31,003 bases of DNA from Ectocarpus siliculosus (GCA_000310025.1 FN649742.1:1789266-1820268), one strand, 5' to 3'. Positions 1 to 11,581 are shown, counted from the first letter of the stretch. Notes: a model not told the origin generated them from the sequence alone. Program-made: numbers and translations.

Positions 1-3000
1 AGAGTTGGCGGCATCACTCTTTCTACTAGGAGGGAGCTTGCCGGCAGAAGCAGCTTCGCCGGCAATTGCCGTCACGGCAGCGTCGCGCTTGGTCGAGCTC
101 GCGGGCTTCGAAGCCGACACTTCTGCCGGCCGCTTGCGCGCCGACGCAGACACCGACTTCGACGACGACGACGTCCACTTCTGCCGCTTAGCGTCGGCGT
201 TGCCGCCGCCGCTGCCGCCGCCGCCGCCGGGGGAGGACGGCGGGCGCGGCTCTCCCGGCCTCTTGCGGCTGCTCTTGCGGCTGCCGCTGCTGCTGACAGT
301 CCCCCCGCCGGTGCCGCCGCGGGCGGCGTCGTCTCCGGTGCCGGGCAGCGATAGCGCCGACAGCGACTCTGACAGCACCCTGCACGCGCCGAGCCCGCAC
401 GCGTGCCCGCCGTAGCCACCGCCGCTGTCGTCGAAAGACGGGATCGGGTCGTCGGACGTCTTTCGGACGAGGTCGCTGAGGGTGTCGTACGAGTGCCTGT
501 GCCCGTGGAGCCGGAAGACGGCGAGGGCCAGGTGGGCCGCGTGTCGCCCGTACGACCTGGAGTAAAGGTGTGGCGGGACGACGACGACGACGACGACGAT
601 CGTAGACCAAGGGGGGAAGGAAGGAAACAGGGCGTGGTGAGATACTTGGGGTACTATTAAGTAAAAACTAGACACCGGCGTGTGAACCGCCGTACCAAAG
701 CGTGTGTCCACAGCAGCAGTTGCAGGCAGCGGCACCAGCAGCAGTCAACATCGCAGCAATACACGCGTGAAATAGACAAAATACATCTCGTGCACAATGG
801 CAGCGTGCTTTCTTTGGGCAGCAGGCACTAATCCAGTGAGCAGGCTCGAGCGCCCCTCACAAAAAGACAGAAACCTTCCGACCGGCCTGCTTCGTAGGTA
901 ACTCGCCGCTGTTGCCGTCGACCATCACAACCATCTAATCTTCGCCACGCAAAATAAACGTGTGTCTCGCGTGGCCTTCCTCCTGTGTGACCCCGGCTGG
1001 TGCTTCCAGAATTTTACCGAACGGATAAAGGACCGACGTCCAGAAGAAATGGGATGACAACCAAAAACGTGTTCGTACTTGTCATTCAGGACGCAAGGCC
1101 CCACTCACCTTCCCCAGCCAGGGCACTTGGTGAGCATTGCGGTGGTGAGCTCGGCCATGGGCAGCATGCCGTCCGTTAGCTGGAGGCGCGTCTTAATGGC
1201 GAGCAGCGTCCCCGCCAGGGAGATGAGCACGAGGGCGCCTGCCCTGGCCGGAACGAGCCGGTTTAGCTCGGAGGCCACGAAGTCGTGCACGTGCCGCAGC
1301 TGCGAGATGCCGCCGGTGCCCCCCCCGCGCATGAACCGCACGGTGAGGAGCAGGGCTGAGAAGCGCAAGGGAGGCAGAGAGAGAGAGCGAGAGAGAGACA
1401 AAGAGAGAGAGACAGAGAGAGACAGAGAGAGACACGCAGACAGACAGACAAAGAGAGACAGAGAGAGACACACAGACAGACAGAGAGACAGAGAGACAGG
1501 CGCAAGCAAGGACGAGACACAGCAGTGCGGAAGGTGGCGGCGGGACATCCGCATCGATCTTAGCTTTGGGGCCGCGGGCCGCCGACAAGCGCGCTGGAGT
1601 ACAACGGGGGCTTGGCGTACATCGTCGTTTGTGGTGGGTACAATGTGTGGGAAGAGCGGGTGTATGGGAAACGGCGTAGCAAAACGTTTGTGATCAGTAC
1701 TGCTGTAATCAACAACACTTGTCAAGTATTGACGAGCCGAAATATGTTGCACAGCCCTCTACCTTGTATTTCAGCGCTTGTGATGCGCAACAACCAAAAT
1801 CGCTACGGTACAAAGCTCTACCGGAACGTCCGACCTTTTTTCCCAGCGTTCGTGATGCTTCTGTGTGTGCTAGGCTCGCACGCCATACCTGCGACGACGA
1901 CGACGACGCGCCTCTCTCGTCCACAAAACCAACTCGTTTGCATCACCGGTCACCCTCTCCCCGAAATGGCAATCCATCCATCGATAAAAACAAACACAAA
2001 AACAACAACGCCCCCGTCCCCCCCTCCCCTCTCTCTCACCGTCAGCGACGACGAAGGACGGGTGAGCGGGCTGGGCCGTCAGGGGCGCGCACTTGCTGTC
2101 CCGCCGGACCACGTCCACGCCCGCCAGGATCGACCTTCCTTCGTCCGTGTGGGCCTCGCCGTCACCCGCAGCCGCAGCCGAAGCCGAAGCAGCAGCGACA
2201 GCCGAGCCCTTCTCCCCCCCAGAGGAAGACACATCGCCGCCGCTAGCACCGGCACCGCCAGCCTCGGGAGACGAGGAAGAAGCTCTAGGAGGCGCCACCA
2301 CCTTTCTGGGAGGCTTCCTGGAAGAACCACCACCAGCAGCAGTGGTAGCTGGTGCGCTACCATCGGACGAAGAAGTAGGAGGGGAGCGGGGGGGAGGGCA
2401 GAGCGTCGCCGCGTCGATCAGGGCGAGGCTCTCCACCTGCCTCCGGAACGTCAGGATGGCCGCCACGAGCGGTTCCCTCTCGGGCAGGGCCTCGAAGATC
2501 GCCTCCGCCTCGTCCAGGCACCTCCGTCCGGCGGCGCTCGACCGCTCCCCCGGGAGCAGCAAGTTCATCATGCCGCTCAGGACCAGCGCCGACGACGAGT
2601 GCTTGTCGGAAAGGCCACGGCAGCTCGCCGCGGAAGCCTGCGCGCTCTCGACGTGGCTCGCCATCACCTCGGGGGGCTGGCCCGACAGCAGGCCCCCGAT
2701 CGCCACGCTCGACAGGAACGCGCACTCCAGGGTACGCCCCCGGGAGGCCTCCTGACCGTGCAGCGTCGGCGCCCCGCCGTGCCACATGCCGGCGAAGGAG
2801 TGCATCAGGCCGTCCCGGATTGACACCTCGTCCGCCACGGGAAACCTGCACTCCGCGCACGCGTGTGTGTTTCCGTGCGCCGTCGACGAAAACGCCGCAA
2901 GCGGAAGACGGAAGGGTCAACAAAAACGCAACGCAAACTGGAGGCGGGAGGGTTGTATCTAACAGCGTACGTGGGCAAAACCTCAAAACTCAAGACGGGA

Positions 3001-3545
3001 GGATTGCAACACCAATGGATTGGAGCGAGTCCGGGAGCGTGGCAAGGGGGAACTGCCCGAAGGCGGGGGAAGCTACCCTTATCCTGAATACGCGTTTGAC
3101 CTTGAGCTTGGGGAAGAAGGGAGGGGTGTGTCGGCGTCCGCTCTCGCCAAAAAGATTCAAGCTCTTCCAACAACTCAGAATCATACGAAATATGTAAAAG
3201 ACACTATCCTTGACGGCAGACAATGGACGCAGCAACACAAGCATAAAGGTGGGTTGCCTGCTACTGCCACCGTTTTGGCTGCGATTGTTTCTTTTGGCTT
3301 GAAATCGGGCTGATTGCTGCCAATCACACGAGCTGCGCCTTTCCTCAGGTGTACCGATAACCAACCGCAAGGCGCGGCATATTGCCGCTAACATTAAATT
3401 ATTTTTTCAGCAAGCACCCAAGTGATATCCTTTCATTCTTCTTGTGCTCGCCCCCTTACCCGGTATCTCAAACGCTCTCTCTCTCCTAGGTACTGGCATT
3501 GTTTGACCCCGACATCTTGGGTTGCAGCGGGAGAGGCTCGCGACG

Positions 3546-3592
<47 letters not shown>

Positions 3593-6500
3593 ATTACTAG
3601 CATCGATCGCGCTAACCGGCTGACCAATGAAAAGACGTCAGTCTCAGTGCGGTTGAAAACACAAAACACTACTAAATGCCATTAACTGGGACCCCGTGAG
3701 GGGGCGGCATGGGAGAGACTAGCCTATTCTCCGTATCAAAGACAGAAACGGTAGCAACAGAAGAAGCCTACATATGTCTACGAAGGCTGCTGCTACCTTG
3801 CACTCGTGTGTGTGTGTGTGTGTGTGTGTGTCCGGGATGCCACATCACCGCTGGGTGTTTGTGAGAAGTGCGCCCGGCGCACTGCAGAGAGCTGCCTGTT
3901 TCCCTGCACGCGTGGAAAGCGATTGGAGGCTACAGCAGGCCACCTACCGCATCCGACGGCAGAGCATATCCCGGCCTCCCTTCGGCTTGTTTGTCAAGCC
4001 GGTGTATCTCACACATTCAAGCCGTTGCATCTCACACATGGTTACGGAAGATCTCCGTCTCCTTAAAACGAACATAAACGCGCCGCAGGCTGCTGGGTCT
4101 GAAACCTGTCTACAGTTTGTTGGGAGAGATGGGCGGTTTGCAACTGCTGTCTGCCGGGGAGACTCGTTGCGATTGGTGTCCATGTCCTGCCGTCGCGCAC
4201 CCTCAACTCTAGGTGCCCTCCAGCAGCGTTTCTCTTGTTGACCGGGTAGAGTGCGCGTGTCAAGCCCTTCGCTCTCGCGTGCACAGGCAGCCTCTAGATT
4301 CATTGTGTTTCCTTTTGTTTCACTTTTATTCCCTTCAACATCGCGCTCACTGCTTTAAACTTGGCCCTCGACAACAATTGGCAACGTCGAGCTCCAAGCG
4401 TATTTTCGTCTTGGTATGCTTTCGCGATATCGTCGAGCTCTGCAGCTGTACCATCCACACCTATCTGCTCGTTCGCGCAACTGATCGATCACGAAGTCCA
4501 CGCACACGGAGGGAGCCCGGAGATGGAAGGTACGCATGCGTTTTACCACTAATTTTTCGCATTTTCCAAAGTTCGACATGCAACGGAGCACACCAAAACA
4601 AGAGGCCCTGCTCTCCTCTTTTCCCTCTCTCTCTTTTGCGAGGACGAGGCCGTGTTCCGTGCTGTCGCGCCCGGAGCTGCTCCAAGGACCTCTGACTGCT
4701 GTTAGTAGCATCGATCGCACTGATTAGCTGATCAATGAGAACACTTTCCCGCAGCGCATGTAGCGGGACAACAAGCAACCAAGGACCGCAGGACCGCCCG
4801 GTGAACACACCGGATACGTCTATCGGACCGGTATGGATGTGAGAAAGTAATGAGCGGAGGCCGGAATGGTTTTTGCATGTGAGACAACAGCAACAACAAA
4901 CAACAAACAACTGACCGCCCTGGTTGCTGACCCTAGGGAGAGCAACTAAGTCCCTCTCAGATATTTACCATGCATGCAGTACCGCGGGGCAAAAAATGCA
5001 ACATGCTTTGTAAGTCAGTCGGCAACTCCTAAAATTTAATGTGTGAAAATCTGTCCTCCTTATTTGCCCTCTCGGGAAGTTTTGCTGTTCGCCTCGGGCC
5101 GATAGATCTGCCTTTGTGCCAGAAAACAGTCCCCGCTCCCTTCGCCTCATGTACAACCCGGGGATTGTTCGCCTCCCGACGGTTGAGAGACGATACTACG
5201 GACGGAAAAAACACAACCATGTTTCACACAAGCAATCTGCCATGCGTACCGCAAGCGTGCAACGTCAGAGGAGACGACTGGCCAACATAATAACTCATCG
5301 TGTTTCTCTCTTAAGGGCGTGGTTTATTAACTGCAGTTTCTGGACAGGGAACAGGGAACAGGGAACAGGGAACTCCGAGTTCCCTGTTCATGTCGTTAGG
5401 TCTTACGATGCACCGCATTCCCAGTGAACACGAAAAATTTCAGCGCGCGCGTGCGGCCCGCAGGTACTCAAAGGCAACAATTACAACTACGACCATTGGA
5501 TGCAGAAAAGACGAGTGGTAGAAGGAAGAAGGTGGTGTAGGTTTTGAGGGAAGCTGTTGACGAGTGCACATCAAACACATGCGCTAGGTATCGGCTACAA
5601 CAGGCGGTGCTCGTCATACAATCCGCACCCTCGACAGTGCTCTGAAAGGCAATCCTTTTTGAGTTATAGTCCACGGCAGCTTGCCGTTTCCTTGACATGT
5701 TATGTTCCCCCATGTACAACGGCTACACGAGCATCCGCCGCCGTTTTTTTGCATGCAAGACACCTGATGATGGCGGCAATGCCTATACGGCTTGAACCGG
5801 TAGCATGCAGCACCTGTGGCAGCCACATGCCACAGAGTGGCCACACACATCCCACCACGTCCTGAATTGCCACCGAAGAGCCTGTGTTCCACGTTCCCTA
5901 TGGTCCTATGTTCTGTTGGCTAAGTTTAAACCCCTTGAGCATTCCAATCATGCTGCGGCAAAACTACCCCCAACAGGGAAACAGAGAACGTGTGCGGCAT
6001 TTCTCGTTTCCAGGATGATTTTTTTTTGTGGCTGGGCAATCAGACAAAGATTCCGAGTTCGCTGTTCCCTGTCCTCTGTCCAGAAACGTGCACCAAAGAC
6101 ACCCCCTAACACTCAGACGTTTGCCTAATTTTCGTTCATGTGTCCTAGACCCCCGCAGATCGATTTGTTGGCATGAAGCTGGCATCCAGCAAAGCTCATC
6201 ATGAGCGTGATCAGCCCTGAATTTGGGGCAGGGAGACAAGAGAGTCGTCGTCGTCGTCGTGAAACTGTTCGTTTTTAAACGGCAGCCACGTCGGCCTGCC
6301 TTACATTCTAGCATTCCAGCCGGCCATATGGTCGGTCTGTTTTTACGTCTGACCGGACGGGCGGTGCTTTCGATCAAAAATCGCTCGATGACTTCGTAGC
6401 GCACGGGTGCGGCCCAAGGTGTACACACCCTGCTGGCCGAAAAGACGATGTCCGGCAGTATCTATCGCCCGCTACATCCTGTGTTCGCCCTCATGGTTAT

Positions 6501-9500
6501 TGCTCGTTTTTCGATATGGCAGCCTGTCGGCCTTTTCTACATCGGACCGCGTGTGAATCGCTGCAAGGGAGGCATTTCGGGCCGTTCTAGGTGGTGGGTG
6601 ATGTCGGGCTATTTCAGGCGTGTCCTGCTGCCGGTACAATTGTCTTCCGGCCTCTCCGGGCTCTGCTAGAACACTACTAGTACGTCGGATGCAGTAGCCT
6701 AGCCTAGCCTCTAACCGCCGCCACTCGTGACGGGAAACACGCAGCTACGTCCACATAGCGCAGGGCGCGCTTACCACAAACATACAGCTCGCTTACCAAA
6801 CATGATGAGACCGTGAAGAGAGTACAGGCAGCATGTGTATGCATGCATGTGTACACACGCGGATTGGTTTCAGCGCGTAAACTGGCACTAACCTACCACT
6901 AGTCTGTATGCCAACACCCGAAGAGAGAGAGGTCTTGTATAAAACACCGGTCGTTGTGTTTAGGGTTGGTTTCAGCGCGTAAGCTGGATTTAAACTACCA
7001 CTTCGACTGTGTGGCCAAACCCGAAGAGAGAGGTCTTGTAAAAAAGCACCGGTCGTCCGGGTTAAGTGCCGTTGTATGCATCCAGCAAAGTACACATACA
7101 CACACCTCGTTCAAGGAGACAGACCCCCGTCTCTTGAAAGGGAAAATAAATGTGCCGCAGCAGACTTGGGTCTGCAATTTGTTCGGAGAGATGGTTGCTT
7201 CGTGCCTGTGTGTGTGCCGGAGAGGCCCATCGCGATCGGCGCGAATTTCCTGCCGTCAAGCACCCTCACAGGCTACCTGCCCCCCGACAACGTCTCTCTG
7301 GCTGGCCGTGTGGAGTGCATGTGAACGTGCCAAGCCCTTTCTTCGCACGCGTTTGCACGAGGCGATCGCTGTACACCCATACCTACCTCACCTTCACGGC
7401 CAGCGTCTATGTTTACATGTTTACACACACACAAGCACGACATACACACGCAAGGGAGAACGAGATGTTGCAGCAGCAACGCTGCCTCAAGTATTAATCG
7501 CCTCCTTGTAATTGAGAAGCAGGACACTACTACATATCGTCCACCTCCTGCGCCCCCCCTGTCGGTAGATCCCTTTCACTTGGTTTAGCGCGTTTGTTTA
7601 CGTTTTTTATCCCGCTGCAAGACTGACGCATGTATATCGGTCAGCCGGCTACCGCGTTCGATGCCAGTACAATAAAACATACCAGTGCACACACCACCAG
7701 TACTCCGTCACGCCCGCTTCAACATCACCGTCGTACACTTATGTACTTGTGATTTAATGCTGACGACATGTTCAAAATCAGTGTCTGACCGGTACGGAAC
7801 CGTTTTTTTTGTATTCGCAACGCCGAGCTCTCTGCTCCGTTCACTTCGCCTTGAGGTTTTCGCGCTACGCATCTCATCTTCTTATTTGTACAGCTTTGTG
7901 ATCGCGACACCACGCGGAGTGCGTACATACCGACGGAGCGGGGCCTGGGATCGATGGACCGGTCCCCACGCCCCTACTATTATGCATATAGTCTACGGAT
8001 GCATCCACTCACTGAAGACTCTGACTGCAACACATCCCGTTCGACTACATACTGCTGTGGGTATATCTCGAATGGTTAAGTCATTCTGTGTGTGTATTTA
8101 TTTTTCCAAATGGATTGCATATACCCTTCTGTTGGCAAAAATTTTTGATGCACAACCCACGAAGCACACAACCCAACCGATTTTTATTGTATTTCACCTC
8201 TCTTGTCTCCCTTCCCTGCGGAAAAAGGCCGCCGTGCAGTCGAGGCTGGAGTTGCTAGAACGCGACCTCTGACTGTTGTTAGCTACTGCTGTAGCACGAC
8301 CAATACATTTGGTATGCAAAACACGCATTTTGGAGCAAGTCAGCCGGTAAACATTTCGTGTGCATGTCGTTGTCTGCCTTTTTCGTACTTGCCATCTCGG
8401 GGAATTTTCGCCCGGACATATTTTTCTATTTAGAAAAGAAACAGAGCCTTCCTCCTGCGGGTTTATTTTTATCCCCAGGGACATCGATTTTCTCAATACA
8501 ACCACATGCTGTTTGCCTCATGAGGTTCTTGAGAGACGATTGTACGCGGACGGTACACGCAATAATGCAGGGATCTCCCTTGCAGAGAAGACAACAAAAT
8601 CACCTGCCGATTGTTTTCTGTTTTTTGCACAGAAATAAGCAGATCACTTGCATACCTATGTTGAATTAAGAACACAAAAAAAACAAAACTGGAAAATACA
8701 ATAATGTCCGTCCGAAGGAAACCAATGTGTAATTTACAAGATGGAACAGGGACACTTGCGCAGCCTTTCCCACTAACTGCACCGCTGCTCCTCGTGCTCC
8801 TGCTGTGTTCCGAACGCCCACCATCGTTTTCGGTGAGTCAGGCGGGCGCGAGCGCGGTGGGTGTACCACATGTGCTTGGGGCCCGCCCCAAAAACCAACA
8901 TCAAGAACGGCTATATTGAAGAACGGTATTTAGCAACCGTGGCGAAAGTTCTGCCGGTCAAGGATTCACATGGAGCCGTGCGTGCCCCGACGCAACAGCA
9001 GCAACAACTCGCATGACCTCTCCCTGCGTAGGTACACAACGTGTGTGTTCGTTCCTTCCCCTGCGCGTTGTCTTTGGCGTGGGATTTCGACGTCAACGGT
9101 AGGTAATCATGGCATCAAATGATGCAGGCAAGGCCAGGACCCACGGAACCCACCCACCAGGGGAATGAGTGTTGATTGACAGGAGAGAGTAAAGAGATTT
9201 TTTTTCGGGTCGACGAGAAGTTGACAGGAGTATAACCGAACGGAACTATTTTGGCACTTGTTGAATAAAGTATCATATATATCATAGACCAAATTCCACG
9301 ACACAACCAGGTATCAACGCACCCCTACAATACCGAGACTTCGCCTCTGGCGTGCCGTCGCGCTATGGTTTCAAACTCCGGCGGACGCAGGCCGAATTTG
9401 CAATTGAAATCAAAGACGGAGCCTTTGTTTCTTACGAGGTAAAGAACAGAGAGAGAGAGAGGGAGAGAGAGAGAGAAATGGCGTTGTGGGCAAAGGAGAT

Positions 9501-10426
9501 GAAGAAAGGTAAAGAATGGAAGTTTTGTGCGACCTGCCCCTGCGGCAGGTGCGGCGGTTGCCGCCGTCTCGAAACTCGAAACACATTCCTTGAAACTAAA
9601 GGGCACGACCCACAGCAGCAATCAATAATGTACGTTTCACCAGCTTCTATGCAAACGATGTGGCCACATCAACAGAGCAGAGAGCGCCATAGACTCTTCC
9701 GCAATGTCGGAACTACACAACGAACGAAGGATGACCGCGCCTCCTCAACCCTCTTCGCTCGAAAGCGGCCATTTTGCGGAAGGAACGGAAAACACACCCA
9801 GAAAGAGGCTGGCTGGAGCAGATCTTGTTTCTTTTCCTAGACTACCGGTACACTCATCACGAAGCACAGCAGACGGTAGGCATCCCTCTTACATGGGTGT
9901 GAAGTGCTCGAAGAAGGCGGAGAGAAACCTCGACTCCGGGAGGCCACCAAGCCCGGTCACAGGCGCGGCCGCAAAAGGCGCCTTGGCGAGCGCTGAATCA
10001 TTTACCCCGTCAAATAAAGCCGTAGTTTTCCTTTTCCCCGCTCCCCCGCCCTCCAGCTTTGCTGCCGCTCCCCGTGGCCTCCCCAGGCGTCTCTTGGTCG
10101 AGTACTGGCAGTTCCCCCCCGACCGTTTGCATCGCTGGCAAGGTAGCTCGCCACTGCACTTGCATCTGCGGCGGCGGTGGCGACGGCAGCGACACGGCAA
10201 CAACAAAGATGGTGAAGTTTACTTTGCGGTGTGTGTGCGTACATGAAGAAGGTGATGTACCTCTGTTGCGCGTCTTGCTGCCTGCTGCTGCCGTACACAC
10301 TCTGTGGTGCACTCACTTCTTCTTCCAGCATGCGTCGCATGATGATCTGAGGAGAGAGAGAGCGAAGGGTTCCTCCTCGCCGTCCATTGTTGGATACGGG
10401 TCTCCGCCTCCTTGCGTTGTCGTCAT
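1..10426 (-). CDS. Fungal-type Zn2Cys6 transcription factor, 5 exons, C-terminus beyond window
   Basis: The join is 10426-10317, 10165-9893, 2845-2040, 1355-1109 and 556-<1 (664 codons, in frame to the edge). Phases match at all four introns: AA|A, AT|G, G|CC and AG|G, with donors GTGAGT, GTAAGA, GTGAGA, GTGAGT and acceptors all CAG. The start ATG at 10426 is the only one placing the zinc cluster near the N-terminus. Residues 30-56 form a Cys6 binuclear zinc cluster, followed by a basic KRRLGRPRG segment. Residues about 115-130 (FLSAFFEHFTPM then FPVADE across the long intron) resemble the start of the middle homology region of fungal regulators. The rest of exon 3 is Ala/Leu-rich and helical-looking. 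The C-terminal exon has a Ser/Gly-rich tail with Lys/Arg clusters near 573-603 that could be nuclear localisation signals. Expected role: nuclear DNA-binding regulator; target genes unknown. The join across the 7-kb intron is the least certain, though phase and protein continuity both support it. Confidence 0.83.
557..1108 (-). other. Intron 4 of the Zn2Cys6 gene
   Basis: The donor is GTGAGT at 1108-1103 and the acceptor CAG at 559-557. It contains a short (GAC)n tract near 577-600. No other recognisable feature is present. Confidence 0.8.
1356..2039 (-). other. Intron 3 of the Zn2Cys6 gene
   Basis: The donor is GTGAGA at 2039-2034 and the acceptor TCAG ends at 1356. Its 3' part, read on the minus strand, is an extended CT-rich microsatellite (plus-strand GA/GACA repeats 1372-1500) lying next to the acceptor, where it doubles as a very long polypyrimidine tract. 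A small (GAC)n run lies near 1891-1910. Confidence 0.8.
1372..1500. repeat. GA/GACA-rich microsatellite
   Basis: This is an imperfect tract of GAGA, GACA and CAGA units read on the plus strand. It lies inside intron 3 of the zinc-cluster gene, immediately upstream (in gene direction) of the acceptor. Confidence 0.95.
3549..3590. repeat. (GT)n microsatellite
   Basis: This is an uninterrupted run of about 21 GT units within the long intron of the zinc-cluster gene. Apparent poly-Cys/Val or Thr/His frames across it are repeat artefacts. Confidence 0.97.
3806..3831. repeat. (GT)n microsatellite
   Basis: This is a run of about 13 GT units in the same intron, a short distance upstream of the first copy of the dispersed direct repeat. 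Confidence 0.95.
4040..5290 (+). repeat. Diverged direct repeat, copy A
   Basis: Several blocks match copy B (about 7110-8620) in the same order and orientation. They are a CCGTCTC...GGGTCTG block (near 4053-4101 and 7128-7172), a GTTnGGAGAGATGG block, a CTGCCGTC...CACCCTCA block, a CCTCTGACTG(C/T)TGTTAG block (near 4689 and 8270) and a TTGAGAGACGAT block (near 5183 and 8529). Divergence is high and no reverse-transcriptase or transposase frame is visible. The pair could be old long terminal repeats or two copies of a non-autonomous element. Boundaries are approximate. Confidence 0.55.
5336..6087. mobile_element. Inverted-repeat element candidate (about 750 bp)
   Basis: The left arm (5336-5379) reads GTTTCTGGACAGGGAACAGG and onward. 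The right arm (6053-6087), reverse-complemented, reads GTTTCTGGACAGAGGACAGG and then GAACAG...CTCGG. Such outward-matching ends suggest a non-autonomous DNA element. No coding frame or clear target-site duplication is visible between or beside the arms. Confidence 0.45.
5347..5389. repeat. GGGAACA tandem repeat ending in a perfect hairpin
   Basis: Three GGGAACA heptamers (5347-5367) run into a perfect inverted repeat with 13-bp arms, 5363-5375 and 5377-5389, around a single central base at 5376. It forms the inner part of the left arm of the inverted-repeat element. Confidence 0.85.
6864..7056 (+). repeat. Two-unit tandem duplication, period 102 bp
   Basis: Unit 1 (6864-6954) and unit 2 (6966-7056) both open with TTGGTTTCAGCGCGTAA, share CCGAAGAGAGAGAGGTCTTGTA-like cores, and end in CACCGGTCGT. 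A few substitutions and indels separate them. It lies in the intron, just upstream of copy B of the direct repeat. Confidence 0.8.
7110..8620 (+). repeat. Diverged direct repeat, copy B
   Basis: This is the partner of copy A in the same intron and orientation, with colinear matching blocks and an interval of about 1.8 kb between copies. It is somewhat longer than copy A because of insertions between blocks. Boundaries are approximate. Confidence 0.55.
10108..10339 (-). other. Zn2Cys6 binuclear zinc cluster split by intron 1
   Basis: Spliced residues 30-58 give C30-x2-C33-x6-C40-x5-C46-x2-C49-x6-C56, the exact spacing of the fungal binuclear zinc cluster, with the usual basic residues between C33 and C40, Pro45 before C46 and Tyr58 after C56. 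C38 is an extra cysteine inside the basic loop. The 151-nt intron (10316-10166; GTGAGT...GCAG) cuts codon 37, so neither exon alone shows the motif. Just after it, residues 61-69 (KRRLGRPRG) look like an AT-hook core, which could add minor-groove contacts. Confidence 0.88.
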
Positions 10427-11581
10427 GTCGTAGTATCGTGATATGAACAATGAATGAATGATGGATGATGTGTGTGATGATGCATGTGTTTGATGGGACG
10501 GTTTGATGTTTGATAGGAAAAAACCAAGGGGGCGTCGTGAAATGCTTAACCACCGCCGTACCCGAACTTTTTAAAACTCGCTGCTGCTGTGGTGCTCGTG
10601 TGTGCTCACATGACACTGCTGTGTATGCACGGACTGCTTTTTGGCTCTGCCGTTTGCGTGCATTTCATATCACAGCAACTTGCTCTCACGGTAAACAGCA
10701 CCACAACTTATTTTGCGCAGGCTCGCTCCTCATAGTGGGGAAACCAGGCAGGGTTTACTACTGGTGTGGGTAACGTGCCATGGATGACACTCTTCAGCAA
10801 GTGTATACAGCCGCAAGTAGACTTCACTCTGTGCAGCGCGTCCTTCTGTGTAGCCACCGGGCCGAAACCATCCTACGGAGACATGTCACCATCGAGGTCC
10901 CCAGAGCGCTCATTCAGGTGCGAAGCACTCCCCATCCGTGTGTTGGGTGTGGTGACCAAGCACCATGTACCACACACACACCATGCAAAAAAACTCTTGC
11001 CTTCGGCTCCCTGTGAGGCAAACAAACATAAATAAAATGAAGTTACAGGGTGTACTCGGTTGGTTGGTAGTGGTGCGAACAACCGCAACCAACTCTGATG
11101 ATGTTACTGCTGATATGGTGGGTCTAATACCCGGAGGTACGTACATAGGTGCGTCGAGGTGGCCGGCTAAAAAGCTTCAAATAAACTAACAAATAAACAG
11201 CAGCTATAGACTATATATTATCCATTCTTTACTCTGTACTGTGGGATGTGAGCCCTATCACTGGAAAGAAAGCTGGAAAGCGTGTTTCGTTGGCGCTCTC
11301 TGAAAGACTGACGTCCCCGGACGGTGTGATAATTTCGTTTGTTTTCTCCTACGGTGGGGTAAGGTAAACCCTCATTGTTCCCATAGGCCGGATCTCGTTC
11401 CGAAAGAAAGGCTCGATTCGCCATAATGTACAGGGAGATGGAGAGTTAGTTGTACTGGCGTGTTGCCGGGCTACATCGTGGGACCTACCGTGAACCGAAA
11501 TCGTCAATAACTCTCTGAGTTTGTTGGTGCGAAATGCGGATGAAGTGTCGGACAAGTGGAGAATGTACCGTAATATGCATA

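Larger units (their letters stand above)
2846..9892 (-). other. 7-kb intron 2 of the Zn2Cys6 gene, repeat-filled
   Basis: The donor GTAAGA (9892-9887) and acceptor GCAG (ending 2846) join phase AT|G and give continuous protein. I find no convincing gene inside: frames are short and interrupted on both strands. It holds two GT microsatellites, a pair of diverged direct repeats, a 102-bp-period tandem duplication, and an inverted-repeat element around 5336-6087. It also holds a GA-rich tract near 9449-9478. It is lower in GC than the exons. The stretches 2846-3540, 5390-6050, 6090-6860 and 8640-9890 show nothing I can name. Confidence 0.72.

Noticed and set aside
1105-1752. Plus- and minus-strand frames rich in Arg-Glu or Leu-Ser-Val across 1380-1500
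   Set aside because: The periodic composition comes from the GA/GACA microsatellite. Only 1109-1355 on the minus strand is coding.
5564-6128. Possible small genes in the middle of the long intron
   Set aside because: The frames are short, lack domains or codon bias, and lie within the inverted-repeat element.
9352-9840. 162-codon plus-strand frame with a cysteine-rich patch
   Set aside because: It contains a GA-repeat-derived Arg-Glu run. CATCPCGRCGGC does not fit a zinc-finger spacing with supporting residues, and it lies inside the long intron on the opposite strand. There is no independent support.
10002-10616. 204-codon minus-strand frame through the zinc-cluster exons
   Set aside because: It reads exons 1-2 in the wrong frame. 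Only the spliced alternative gives the Cys6 motif.
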